A stretch of DNA of 64,000 nucleotides. Source: Clostridia bacterium (GTDB lineage: Bacteria > Bacillota > Clostridia > Oscillospirales > Acutalibacteraceae). The stretch is from positions 18,398 through 82,397 of the forward strand of contig JAFSIV010000023.1 in the NCBI GenBank assembly GCA_017439585.1, in the 5' to 3' direction. The translations under genes and the position numbers were made by a program. Positions 9,116-17,752 of this stretch are shown here, one piece after another. Under the pieces are notes generated by a model that searched no databases, had not been told where the DNA came from, and was given only the letters and a program-made list of their open reading frames with translations. The stretch's first letter is position 1, and each line of letters starts with the position of its first letter.

Positions 9116-10012
9116 ATGAATATAATACAAAAATTACAAAGTTCAAATAGTCCAAGACGCCTCGCCAGCCGTAAATACACAAGGTCTAAATTCGGCGATA
9201 TAATGATGTTTTTATTACTAGCCCTCGGCGGTTTGTTTTCAATGCTACCGCTGATTTATGCGGTATGTACTTCATTTAAGCCGCTTGACGAATTGCTTAT
9301 TTTCCCGCCAACATTCTTCGTTAAAAGACCAACAATAGGAAACTATAAGGTTTTGCCCGATTTAATGGCTTCGCTTAAAGTTCCGATTAGCCGTTACATT
9401 TTCAACAGCCTTATGGTAAGTGTTGTATCAACGGTTATATATATTGTTGTGGCGGCAATGGCGGCTTATGTTATAGCAAAGGCAACCTTCCCCGGAAGAA
9501 AAACAATATTCTGGATTATTCAGTTTGCATTGATGTTTAATGCATATACATTGGCAGTTCCGCAGTATTTGATAAACTCAAAACTGCATTTAATAGATAC
9601 TTATTGGATATATATACTTCCCCACATGGCATCAACGCTAGGCGTATTCCTTATGAAGCAGTATATAGACGGTTATATTCCGGACGCGCTTTTAGAAGCT
9701 GCAAAAATAGACGGTGCGAGTCATTACAGGATTTTTTGGCAGATTGTTATGCCGATTGTTCGTCCTGCATGGCTTACTCTCACATTATTCTCATTCAGAG
9801 ACACATGGTCGGCAGTGCCTAACGGAACAGTATTTTCTGAGGAAATTAAAACCTTGCCTCAAATTGTCAATCAGATAACAGCCGGTGGTCTTGCCCGCTC
9901 AGGTAGTGCTATGGCGGTTACGGTTATTATGATGATACCGCCGATATTGGTTTACTTAATTTCGCAAAGTAATGTTCTTGAAGCAATGTCTAGTTCCGGT
10001 ATTAAGGAATAG
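9116..10012 (+). CDS. ABC sugar transporter permease, MalG-type
   Basis: 298 residues, six predicted membrane segments, with the EAA loop near residues 193-213 (LEAAKIDGASHYRIFWQIVMP). It is the partner of the MalF-type permease just upstream. No ATPase gene follows, so an MsmX-type shared ATPase from elsewhere in the genome is expected to drive it. Confidence 0.93.
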   Translation: MNIIQKLQSSNSPRRLASRKYTRSKFGDIMMFLLLALGGLFSMLPLIYAVCTSFKPLDELLIFPPTFFVKRPTIGNYKVLPDLMASLKVPISRYIFNSLMVSVVSTVIYIVVAAMAAYVIAKATFPGRKTIFWIIQFALMFNAYTLAVPQYLINSKLHLIDTYWIYILPHMASTLGVFLMKQYIDGYIPDALLEAAKIDGASHYRIFWQIVMPIVRPAWLTLTLFSFRDTWSAVPNGTVFSEEIKTLPQIVNQITAGGLARSGSAMAVTVIMMIPPILVYLISQSNVLEAMSSSGIKE

Positions 10013-10051
10013 AGCAGAGAATAATTTATCGCACTAAGGAGTGTGAAAAAC

Positions 10052-12145
10052 TTGAAACATAAATTGATTAAATTTGCGGCAGTTTTGTTAGCGCTGTTAA
10101 CTCTTCTTTCGGTGGGAGTTTCTGCTGCTATTCCGTACGAAAGCTATACCTATTGGTCAAATGTGAGTTCTGAGCGCAAGGATGTTTATAACCGTCCGAT
10201 GTATGAGCCTTTAAAGGCTTTGGATGCCGATAGTATCGGAACAGATAGCTTTAATGAGATAAAAAATATTTTCGCAGATACAAAGGGAAATATTTATATT
10301 TTAGATTCAAAATCAAAAATTGTTGTTCTTGATAAGAATTTTAAGCTTAAAAAAGAAATCGGTTTAATCGGTGAAGAGGCTTATGACGAAGCCGAGAGCA
10401 TTTATGTTCATACCGATAATACGATTTATATTTGTGATACACTTTCTAAAAGAATACTGCATATTTCAGAGCAGGGCGCATTGATTGAAACAATTAATAA
10501 ACCTGAGAGTGTGCTTATACCTGATGATTTTGATTTCAGACCTTTGCGTATTGTTATTGATTCGCAAGGATATATGTATGTTTTGAGCGATGGTTCTTAT
10601 TACGGCGCATTGCTTTATTCCCCTGAAAAGAAATTCCTTGGATTTTATGGCGCAAATTCGGTTACAGGCAGTATTGCTGGTGTGCTTACTAATATAAAAA
10701 ATCGTATTTTCCCGAACAACGAGAAAAAGGGAAATACTGCAAGAAATTTACCTTACTGTTTTAATGATATAACCATAGACGGCAGAGATTTTATTTATAC
10801 CTCAAACGGTTATACAGATGACCTTAACCGCGAAGGTCAAATCAGAAGATTAGGTCCCGGAATGGGTAATAATATTTTACATTCTGACGATATAAACTTT
10901 GTAGATACAGATGTAAATGCAGTTTATAACGATGGCGCAATGGCAAAGCAGGATATTATGGATATCGAGGTTGATACCAACGGTTTTCTTTATGCGCTTG
11001 AACAGGCTTACGGCAGAATTTATCTTTATGACGGCGAATGCCGTATGATTACCGCTTTTGGCGGAGGAATGGGAGAGGGAAAAACCCTCGGAACATTCAC
11101 AAAGGTTGCTGGTATGTCGATTATAGATGACGGCGCTATGGTGCTTGTTGCCGATGCGGTTACAAACCGTATAACTGTTTTTGCTCTTACCGATTTCGGT
11201 AAAAAGGCGAAAGAACTTATAAGTCTTACTATTAATGGTAAGTATGACGATATAGGTGATGGTTGGAAAGAGCTTTTAAAGCTTGATAATAATTTCCAGC
11301 CTGCATATAGCGGTTTGGCAAGACTCAGCCTTAATAACGGTGACTATGAAGAGGCAATGAAGTATGCCAAAATAGGCTATGATAGAGAAACCTATGCGGT
11401 TGCATTTGAGTATGTTCGCAAGGATTTCCTTGAAAGAAACTTTGCTTTAATTTTTATGGTTGCATTCGCTATTATAGTTATAGTATGCGCTTTCCTTGTT
11501 ATTAGCTCTCGCAAAAAGATTACACTTATTAAAAATAAAAATGTAAGACAGATGTTTAGTGTTATGATACATCCGTCTAATGTTTTTACCGATATAAAAG
11601 AAAAAGGTCAGGGCTCGGTTTTACTGTGCTTAGTAACCTTGGTAATGTTCTATATTGTAACCGTACTTCAAACCCTTGCGGGCGGATTTTTATTTAGTGT
11701 ATACGATGCAGAATCCTTTAACTCGCTTTGGGTGCTTGTTCGTTCGGTAGGTTTAGTTGTTTTATGGATTACTGCAAACTGGTTAGTATGCACACTTACA
11801 GAAGGTAAGGGTAAATTAAAAGAAATTATAATCGTTACCTGTTATAGCCTTTGGCCAATTATAATTGAAAAAATTATCCGACTTTTTCTCACAAATGTGC
11901 TTGTTCCCGCAGAGGCAAGCTTCTTAGGAATACTTGATGCCTTAGCGATAATTTATTTTGTTATTTTAATGATAATAGGATTGCTGAAAATTCACGATTT
12001 CAGTATGACAAGGCTTGTTGTTACAAGTATAGTTTCCATTATAGGCGTTGCGGCTATAATCTTCCTTGGAATTATGATTATAATGCTTTTGCAACAGTTC
12101 TTTGCGTTTGTTGCAACATTTGTTACCGAAATTTTGACAATATAA
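10052..12145 (+). CDS. NHL-type beta-propeller / Yip1 domain membrane protein
   Basis: 697 residues from the TTG at 10052, which is 10 bases after AAGGAG. An in-frame GTG at 10043 is only one base from that site. A signal sequence (1-25) leads into a propeller of NHL/six-blade type at about 55-390, with repeated strands such as GNIYILDSKSKIVVLDKNF and GFLYALEQAYGRIYLYD. A short TPR-like stretch follows (about 405-440, AYSGLARLSLNNGDYEEAMKYAKIGYD), then a transmembrane segment near 460-480 and a Yip1-like bundle of about five membrane helices (520-697). The function is unknown. The outside propeller and its place between transport genes suggest a scaffold or sensor for the importers. Confidence 0.8.
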   Translation: MKHKLIKFAAVLLALLTLLSVGVSAAIPYESYTYWSNVSSERKDVYNRPMYEPLKALDADSIGTDSFNEIKNIFADTKGNIYILDSKSKIVVLDKNFKLKKEIGLIGEEAYDEAESIYVHTDNTIYICDTLSKRILHISEQGALIETINKPESVLIPDDFDFRPLRIVIDSQGYMYVLSDGSYYGALLYSPEKKFLGFYGANSVTGSIAGVLTNIKNRIFPNNEKKGNTARNLPYCFNDITIDGRDFIYTSNGYTDDLNREGQIRRLGPGMGNNILHSDDINFVDTDVNAVYNDGAMAKQDIMDIEVDTNGFLYALEQAYGRIYLYDGECRMITAFGGGMGEGKTLGTFTKVAGMSIIDDGAMVLVADAVTNRITVFALTDFGKKAKELISLTINGKYDDIGDGWKELLKLDNNFQPAYSGLARLSLNNGDYEEAMKYAKIGYDRETYAVAFEYVRKDFLERNFALIFMVAFAIIVIVCAFLVISSRKKITLIKNKNVRQMFSVMIHPSNVFTDIKEKGQGSVLLCLVTLVMFYIVTVLQTLAGGFLFSVYDAESFNSLWVLVRSVGLVVLWITANWLVCTLTEGKGKLKEIIIVTCYSLWPIIIEKIIRLFLTNVLVPAEASFLGILDALAIIYFVILMIIGLLKIHDFSMTRLVVTSIVSIIGVAAIIFLGIMIIMLLQQFFAFVATFVTEILTI

Positions 12146-12158
12146 AGGGTGGTTTAAA

Positions 12159-14399
12159 GTGAAAAAAATTATAAGCATTTTATGTTGTGTTTCGGTTATC
12201 CTAACAGTCTCAGCCTGTGGTGCTGCTCAAAAAGGAACAAAAGCATTTGATAAAAAGGCTCAAAACGGATTTCCCTCAGATAAGCTTATTGCAGAAAATG
12301 ATAATTACCGTTTAGAATTTGATGAAAGTAGCGGCGGTGTTATACTAACCGAGCTTTCGAGCGGTGAAAAATGGGGAACAACCCCCATAGATGACGCTGG
12401 CGAAGAATTAGACGAATTCGGTATGCCGATAAAGAAGCATCCGAAAATACAGTCTCCCATTACAATCAGATACCGCGATTATCAAAACAACAGTATTTAT
12501 CAGAATTTATCTTATAGCGATGCGATTTCGGGCGGTAGAGTGAGATGTGCAAGAGGCAAAAATTCTCTGCTTGTTGAATTTTATTTTGATACCGCCGAAA
12601 TTATGGTGCCGGTTGAATATAAGCTACTCGATGACTCGGTTGAGATAACTATTAACCCAAAACGAATTCAGGAAAAAAACAATACCCTTTTTGAAGTTTC
12701 GGTAGCTCCCTTCTGGTGCAGTGCAAAGAATGGTACGGATAATGCCTACATATTTGTGCCCTCAGGCTCAGGCGCTCTTATAAATACCGATGTTCGTTCT
12801 CAGCAGGGAGACACCTTCACGGCTCAGATTTACGGCAGAGATTACTCTAAGGAGCTTAATACCGAGGTATCAAAAGAAGAAAGTGTTAAACTACCTGTTT
12901 TTGGCGCTCGTATGAATAGCAAAAAAGCAACCTTGGCAGTTGTTACTTCGGGAGCTGAAAGCGGAATTATAGAAGCTATTGCGGGTTCTTCCGCAGTTGG
13001 ATACACCTCAGTTTACACCTCGTTTCAGGTTAGAGGATATACCGAGCATACCGCTCAGGTGTTTGTTGGAAAAAAAAGCGAAAGCAATGTTTTTAGTAAT
13101 CTAACGGTAAAAAAACCGTTTACGGTAAGATATTATCCTTTAACAAATGAAAAAGCTGATTATAACGGAATGGCTGAGTGTTACAGAGATTATCTTATAA
13201 AAGAGAAAAAACTCAGTAAATCTAAGGAGGCAGAAGCTCCTTTTGCTGTTTCTCTTATTGGAGGAACAACAATTACTAAGTCTTTCTTAGGAATTCCTTA
13301 TAAAAGCTTTTATACCTCAACCTCTCTTGAAGAGGCAGAGAAAATCGTTGCTGATTTATCAAAGCGGGTGGGAACTTCTTTCCCTGTGACCTTGATAGGC
13401 TACGGTGAGAGCGGAATTGATATAAGCTTGCTCGCCGGCGGTTTTAAGGTAAACTCAAAAACCGGCGGAAAGAAGGGTTTGAAGTCTTTAAAAGAGGTTT
13501 GCGAGAAAAACGGCAACCGTCTTTATATGGATTTTGATTTGCTTCGTTTCTCAAAATCTGCAAACGGATTTTCAACAGGTTCTGATGTTGTTTATGATAC
13601 AACCGATAAAAAATCCTTGCAGTATCTCTATAATGTTTCAACCAGAGATTATAACAAGAAAACAAAGCATTATTTGTTAAGACATACCAAGCTAAATAAA
13701 GCGGCAGATAAGCTGATTTCAAAAACATCTGATTTAGCGCTTGACGGTGTTTCTCTTTCAACCCTTTCTAATATAAGTTATTCTGATTATAAGGATAAAA
13801 CCGTTTCGGATTATTATTGCGCAAGCGGTTTAGAAAAACTGGCTTCGGGTATTTTCTCATCGGTTAAAAAATCTGAAAAAGCGGTTATGGCAAATAACGC
13901 AAACGCCTATGCGGCAGTTAAAGCTGATATTATTACCGATATAGCAGTAACCTCCTCAGGCGATAACCTTTTCTATGCGGATATACCGTTTTATCAGATG
14001 GTTTTCAAAGGATATGTTCCTATGGTATCGGCAAGCCAAAACCTAGCTTCCAATTATAAAACACTTTTGCTCAAATCGGTTGAAAGCGGTTGCGGTCTTA
14101 ACTATACTTTAACTGCAAAATGGGATAATCTGCTTATAGATTCTGCATATCCCGTATATTACAATAGTGTATATGATGAAATAGAGCCGATTATAGTGGA
14201 GAATTATAACAAGCTTAAAGGTTATTACGAGAGTATAAACGGCGCGCAGATTTCCTCTCATAAAATACTTGAAAACGGAGTAAGAGAAACAGTTTTTGAT
14301 AACAATGTATCGGTTTATGTTAATTTAAGCGAAAAAGCCGTTAGTTCTCCTGCAGGAGAGATATCTCCGTATGACTTTATTGTGAAGGAGGGGGCATAA
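12159..14399 (+). CDS. DUF5696 domain lipoprotein (possible glycosidase)
   Basis: 746 residues from a GTG start behind AAAGGGTGG. A lipoprotein signal ends in VSAC with Cys20 as the lipidation site. Residues about 50-330 form a beta-rich region resembling a mutarotase-like domain (DNYRLEFDESSGGVILTELS). Residues 340-640 look like an alpha/beta barrel with strand-end acidic residues (LYMDFDLLRF, then LALDGVSLSTLS), and the last part is a beta domain. I recognise it as DUF5696-like. The general plan resembles large glycosidases such as GH101, but no activity is established from this sequence. Its place between two permease pairs suggests trimming of oligosaccharides at the outer membrane face before uptake. 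Confidence 0.75.
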   Translation: MKKIISILCCVSVILTVSACGAAQKGTKAFDKKAQNGFPSDKLIAENDNYRLEFDESSGGVILTELSSGEKWGTTPIDDAGEELDEFGMPIKKHPKIQSPITIRYRDYQNNSIYQNLSYSDAISGGRVRCARGKNSLLVEFYFDTAEIMVPVEYKLLDDSVEITINPKRIQEKNNTLFEVSVAPFWCSAKNGTDNAYIFVPSGSGALINTDVRSQQGDTFTAQIYGRDYSKELNTEVSKEESVKLPVFGARMNSKKATLAVVTSGAESGIIEAIAGSSAVGYTSVYTSFQVRGYTEHTAQVFVGKKSESNVFSNLTVKKPFTVRYYPLTNEKADYNGMAECYRDYLIKEKKLSKSKEAEAPFAVSLIGGTTITKSFLGIPYKSFYTSTSLEEAEKIVADLSKRVGTSFPVTLIGYGESGIDISLLAGGFKVNSKTGGKKGLKSLKEVCEKNGNRLYMDFDLLRFSKSANGFSTGSDVVYDTTDKKSLQYLYNVSTRDYNKKTKHYLLRHTKLNKAADKLISKTSDLALDGVSLSTLSNISYSDYKDKTVSDYYCASGLEKLASGIFSSVKKSEKAVMANNANAYAAVKADIITDIAVTSSGDNLFYADIPFYQMVFKGYVPMVSASQNLASNYKTLLLKSVESGCGLNYTLTAKWDNLLIDSAYPVYYNSVYDEIEPIIVENYNKLKGYYESINGAQISSHKILENGVRETVFDNNVSVYVNLSEKAVSSPAGEISPYDFIVKEGA

Positions 14400-15302
14400 G
14401 TGAAGAGAAAAAAGAAAAATCAAGGTATAACGGCGCTTAAAAGCCGTTATGGCAGAATGTTTACATTGCCTTGGCTTATAGGAATGATAATATTTTTTAT
14501 TATTCCGCTTTTCGAGGCTGTTCGCTTCTCTTTTTCAGAGGTTACGATAGTCCCCGGCGGTATAGAGAAGAAGTTTATCGGTTTTGCAAATTATAAAGAA
14601 ATTTTGTTTAGCAACCCTGATTATACTGATATTGTTTCTTCTGCAATAACTGCATTTTTATATCAGCTTCCGATTATACTTTTGCTTAGTATGGTGTTGG
14701 CAATACTTTTAAATCAAAAGTTTTTAGGCAGAACATTTTTCAGAGCTTTATATTTCTTGCCTGTAATAATAGCTTCAGGACCTGTTTTATCGCTTTTATT
14801 CTTTTCTTCAAGCTCGGATTTATCAAATCTTGGTGCTTCTGAGTCGATATCAACCAGTCTTATTTCGGTTGATGAAATAGTTGCCGATTTAGGTATAAGC
14901 GGAGGCGCAGCTTCCTATATTACCACTATGATAAGCCGAATTTTCGATTTGATTTGGAACTGCGGAATACAAATTGTTTTATTCTTAGCAGGTTTGCAGT
15001 CCATACCTTCAACGCTTTATGAAGCTTCAAGGGTAGAGGGTGCTACAAAGTGGGAAGAGTTCTGGTTTATAACCTTTCCGATGCTTTCAGAGGTTACGGT
15101 TTTGGTTGGCGTTTTCACAATGGTGCAGCTTATCACAAACGACCGCAGCCGCATAATCACTCTGCTTTATAACAATATCAACAGCGCGGTATATGATACC
15201 ACATCGGCTATGGCTTGGTTCTATTTCTTGGTTTCTGGCGGAATAATGGCATTTATATTATTCTGTTACAGCTATTTTGCCGGAAAACGCTGGAAGGCAT
15301 AG
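14400..15302 (+). CDS. ABC sugar transporter permease, MalF-type (second system)
   Basis: 300 residues. The GTG start at 14400 directly follows the stop of the DUF5696 gene, with GAAGGAGGGG as ribosome binding site inside that gene's end. It has six membrane segments with the EAA loop at about residues 208-230 (YEASRVEGATKWEEFWFITFP). It forms the second permease pair of the locus with the next gene. It is clearly diverged from the first pair, so this is not a recent duplication. Confidence 0.92.
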   Translation: MKRKKKNQGITALKSRYGRMFTLPWLIGMIIFFIIPLFEAVRFSFSEVTIVPGGIEKKFIGFANYKEILFSNPDYTDIVSSAITAFLYQLPIILLLSMVLAILLNQKFLGRTFFRALYFLPVIIASGPVLSLLFFSSSSDLSNLGASESISTSLISVDEIVADLGISGGAASYITTMISRIFDLIWNCGIQIVLFLAGLQSIPSTLYEASRVEGATKWEEFWFITFPMLSEVTVLVGVFTMVQLITNDRSRIITLLYNNINSAVYDTTSAMAWFYFLVSGGIMAFILFCYSYFAGKRWKA

Positions 15303-15317
15303 GAGGTGCATATAATA

Positions 15318-16280
15318 ATGGAAAAATCGAAGCTTTTAAAGCAAGGTTATAGATTAAGAAAAATTATTTATGCAATCTTCCGTTTGCTTGTTTTATGCGC
15401 GATAGGATACATAATTCTTTATCCGTTGTTACATTCACTTTCGGTTTCATTTCAAAGTAGGGATTCGCTCTTTGCTTCAACAAGAATTTGGGTTCCTACT
15501 GATTTGGACATAAAAAACAATTACACAGCTGCTTGGAAATCATTAGACTATGGTGAAGCGTTTTTATACACTTGTATTTATCAGCTTGCGGCGGCGGTTA
15601 TTCAAATTGTTACTTGCGCTATTGCGGCATACGGTTTTGCAAGATTTGAATTTAAAGGCAAAAAACTGATGATGTTATTGCTGTTTGTTTCTATTATAGT
15701 GCCTGATATGATAGTTTTAATTCCGCGAGTTGTAACCTATTCTCAGCTCGATTTCCTAGGTATACTGGGACTTTTTAAAAAATTGAGCGGCGTGGATTTA
15801 AGACCGAATATTATAAATACAGGCTGGACCTATTGGTTGCCTGCATTGTTTGGCGTTGGACTGCGTTCCGGTATACTGATATATATTTATATTCAGTTCT
15901 TTAAGGGACTTCCAAAAGAATTAGAGGAAGCTGCTTGGGTTGACGGTGCAGGACCAATACGAACATTTTTGCAAATCGCAGTACCCTCTTCAAGAGTGGT
16001 AATTTTAACCGTTTCGGTATTTTCAGTTATTTGGCATTGGAACGATTGGTTACTTTGCGGAATATATTTGAAAAACTGTTTTCCGTTAGCAATAAAGGTA
16101 AGAGATATGCTTTATTATATAGGTCAAGCTTACGGAATTGGTCCTGATATTCATACACCGCAAACAGCGGCATATATGATGGCAGGCTGTGTGCTTTTTG
16201 TAGTTCCCGTGCTTATAATTTATATAATTATTCAGCGCTGGTTTATAGAAAGCATCGATCGAGTGGGAATAACAGGTTAA
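15318..16280 (+). CDS. ABC sugar transporter permease, MalG-type (second system)
   Basis: 320 residues from the ATG at 15318, 11 bases after AGGAGG. An in-frame GTG at 15306 overlaps that site and is unlikely to be used. Membrane segments begin with ICYxILYPLLHSL-like sequence, and the EAA loop is near residues 205-225 (LEEAAWVDGAGPIRTFLQIAVP). It pairs with the preceding permease. The binding protein is the next gene, separated by a short hairpin. Confidence 0.92.
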   Translation: MEKSKLLKQGYRLRKIIYAIFRLLVLCAIGYIILYPLLHSLSVSFQSRDSLFASTRIWVPTDLDIKNNYTAAWKSLDYGEAFLYTCIYQLAAAVIQIVTCAIAAYGFARFEFKGKKLMMLLLFVSIIVPDMIVLIPRVVTYSQLDFLGILGLFKKLSGVDLRPNIINTGWTYWLPALFGVGLRSGILIYIYIQFFKGLPKELEEAAWVDGAGPIRTFLQIAVPSSRVVILTVSVFSVIWHWNDWLLCGIYLKNCFPLAIKVRDMLYYIGQAYGIGPDIHTPQTAAYMMAGCVLFVVPVLIIYIIIQRWFIESIDRVGITG

Positions 16281-16297
16281 TCGGTAAACACCGGTTA
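16278..16297 (+). promoter_or_regulatory. Intercistronic hairpin between permease and binding-protein genes
   Basis: TAATCGGT and ACCGGTTA form an eight-base stem (one G-T pair) around an AAAC loop, beginning at the permease stop codon. There is no U-tract, so it is more likely to protect or process mRNA than to end transcription. Confidence 0.45.
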
Positions 16298-16332
16298 TTC
16301 TGAATAAATAAATAAAAAAGGAGAGTCAGATA

Positions 16333-17733
16333 ATGAAATTATCAAAAAGAATTTTTTGTCTTGTGCTCGCAGTTTTAATGTTAACTTCATTTGCTGCGTG
16401 TAAAAAAGGCGAAGAGGAAGAACTCAGTGAAGAAATTGAGTATGTTTACCAGTATGAAAGTGCTCCCGAAACCGAAGTAGAGCAAGCTGGTACGCAAAGT
16501 GGTCAGTCAAATAGCGGTTCTTCAAACAAAAAACCCGGCAGTACAAACAGCAGCTTTGATAAGAAGGCTGAGAAGTATCGCGGAACAAAGGTGGTTCTTG
16601 CTACTTGGAGAGACCCTAATGTTGATGAAGACGGTCCTGTTATCAGAAATTTCAAAAAGAAATACGGAATTAATGTTGAAATTGATACCATAGGACAGGG
16701 TTCTTATGTTAATACTGTTGCTTCGAGAATTGCGGCAGGTAATGCGCCTGATATTTATTTCTGTACCGCAACCTTCCCGTCAGGTCTTCAATGCTTGCAG
16801 CCTATTGATGTGGCTGAGCTTGATTTATCTGATCCTATCTGGGATAAGACAATGCTCGAAAAATCAAAGGTTAACGGAAAGAGCTATTTAGTAAATACCG
16901 TAGGTAACATCTGGAATGAGGTTACTTGTCTTTACTACAATAAGAAAATTTTCCGCGATAATAATATAACAACCCCCGAAGAGTATTATAAGGCTGGAAA
17001 ATGGAATTTCGAGACCTTTGAAAAGGCAATGAGAGATGTTAAAGCTGCTTCTAAGGATTATATGGGCGCTTATATTGATTTCTATGCTTTAATCGGTTCA
17101 ACTAATTGTTCCTATTGGAAATGGGAAAACGGTAAGTTTTCAAACGGTGTTGATGAAAAGTTTGGCGATGTTATCACAAAGCTTTCTACCTGGCATAATG
17201 ACGGATTAATCAGAAAAATCGGTGATCAGACTATGACCGCTGATTTCAAAAACGGTAAATGCGGTATGGCAATTATTGATGCTTGGGGACTTAAAAGAAC
17301 AGGCTATTGGAGAAATATGAATTTCGAAGATATAGGCTTCACTTATGTTCCTGATATGGATTCTAAGAATAAAGCAGTAGCAACCGGTATTTATCGTGGT
17401 TGGGGTATCTGCAAGGGTGCTAAAAACCCTGTTGCCGCAGGTGTATTTTTAAGATACTACCTCGATGTTAATAACTATGATACAGCTTCTGCATTCATCA
17501 CTCCCGAAGCTGAAAGCTTTTTCTTTAAGCTTACTTCTTCAGGAACAATTAAGAATAAGAATTACTTCTTTATCGGCGGTTCTGACGGTCTTGCTACTGC
17601 TACCTCACACGGTAAGATAGCAACCATTGCAAACGGCAATCCAAGTCAGGTTAAGTCTTCGCTTAATGCGCTTAAAAACACCCTCGATTCAGATATTAAA
17701 GACTTAAACAACTTTATTGCTAAACAAAAATAA
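16333..17733 (+). CDS. Extracellular sugar-binding lipoprotein (ABC family 1)
   Basis: 466 residues. The signal peptide ends in a lipobox (SFAAC, Cys23). A Gly/Ser/Asn-rich linker runs to about residue 75, then comes the binding domain with VVLATWRDPNVDEDG, IAAGNAPDIYF, ACLYYN-type CLYYNKKIF and GIYRGWGICKGAKNP. This is the usual length for a CUT1 binding protein. It is preceded by AAAAGGAGAG and by the hairpin at 16278, a common arrangement that lets binding protein be made in excess over permease. It serves the second permease pair, and glucan oligosaccharides are the inferred cargo. Confidence 0.92.
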   Translation: MKLSKRIFCLVLAVLMLTSFAACKKGEEEELSEEIEYVYQYESAPETEVEQAGTQSGQSNSGSSNKKPGSTNSSFDKKAEKYRGTKVVLATWRDPNVDEDGPVIRNFKKKYGINVEIDTIGQGSYVNTVASRIAAGNAPDIYFCTATFPSGLQCLQPIDVAELDLSDPIWDKTMLEKSKVNGKSYLVNTVGNIWNEVTCLYYNKKIFRDNNITTPEEYYKAGKWNFETFEKAMRDVKAASKDYMGAYIDFYALIGSTNCSYWKWENGKFSNGVDEKFGDVITKLSTWHNDGLIRKIGDQTMTADFKNGKCGMAIIDAWGLKRTGYWRNMNFEDIGFTYVPDMDSKNKAVATGIYRGWGICKGAKNPVAAGVFLRYYLDVNNYDTASAFITPEAESFFFKLTSSGTIKNKNYFFIGGSDGLATATSHGKIATIANGNPSQVKSSLNALKNTLDSDIKDLNNFIAKQK

Positions 17734-17752
17734 TTAAAAAGAGGTTGACATT

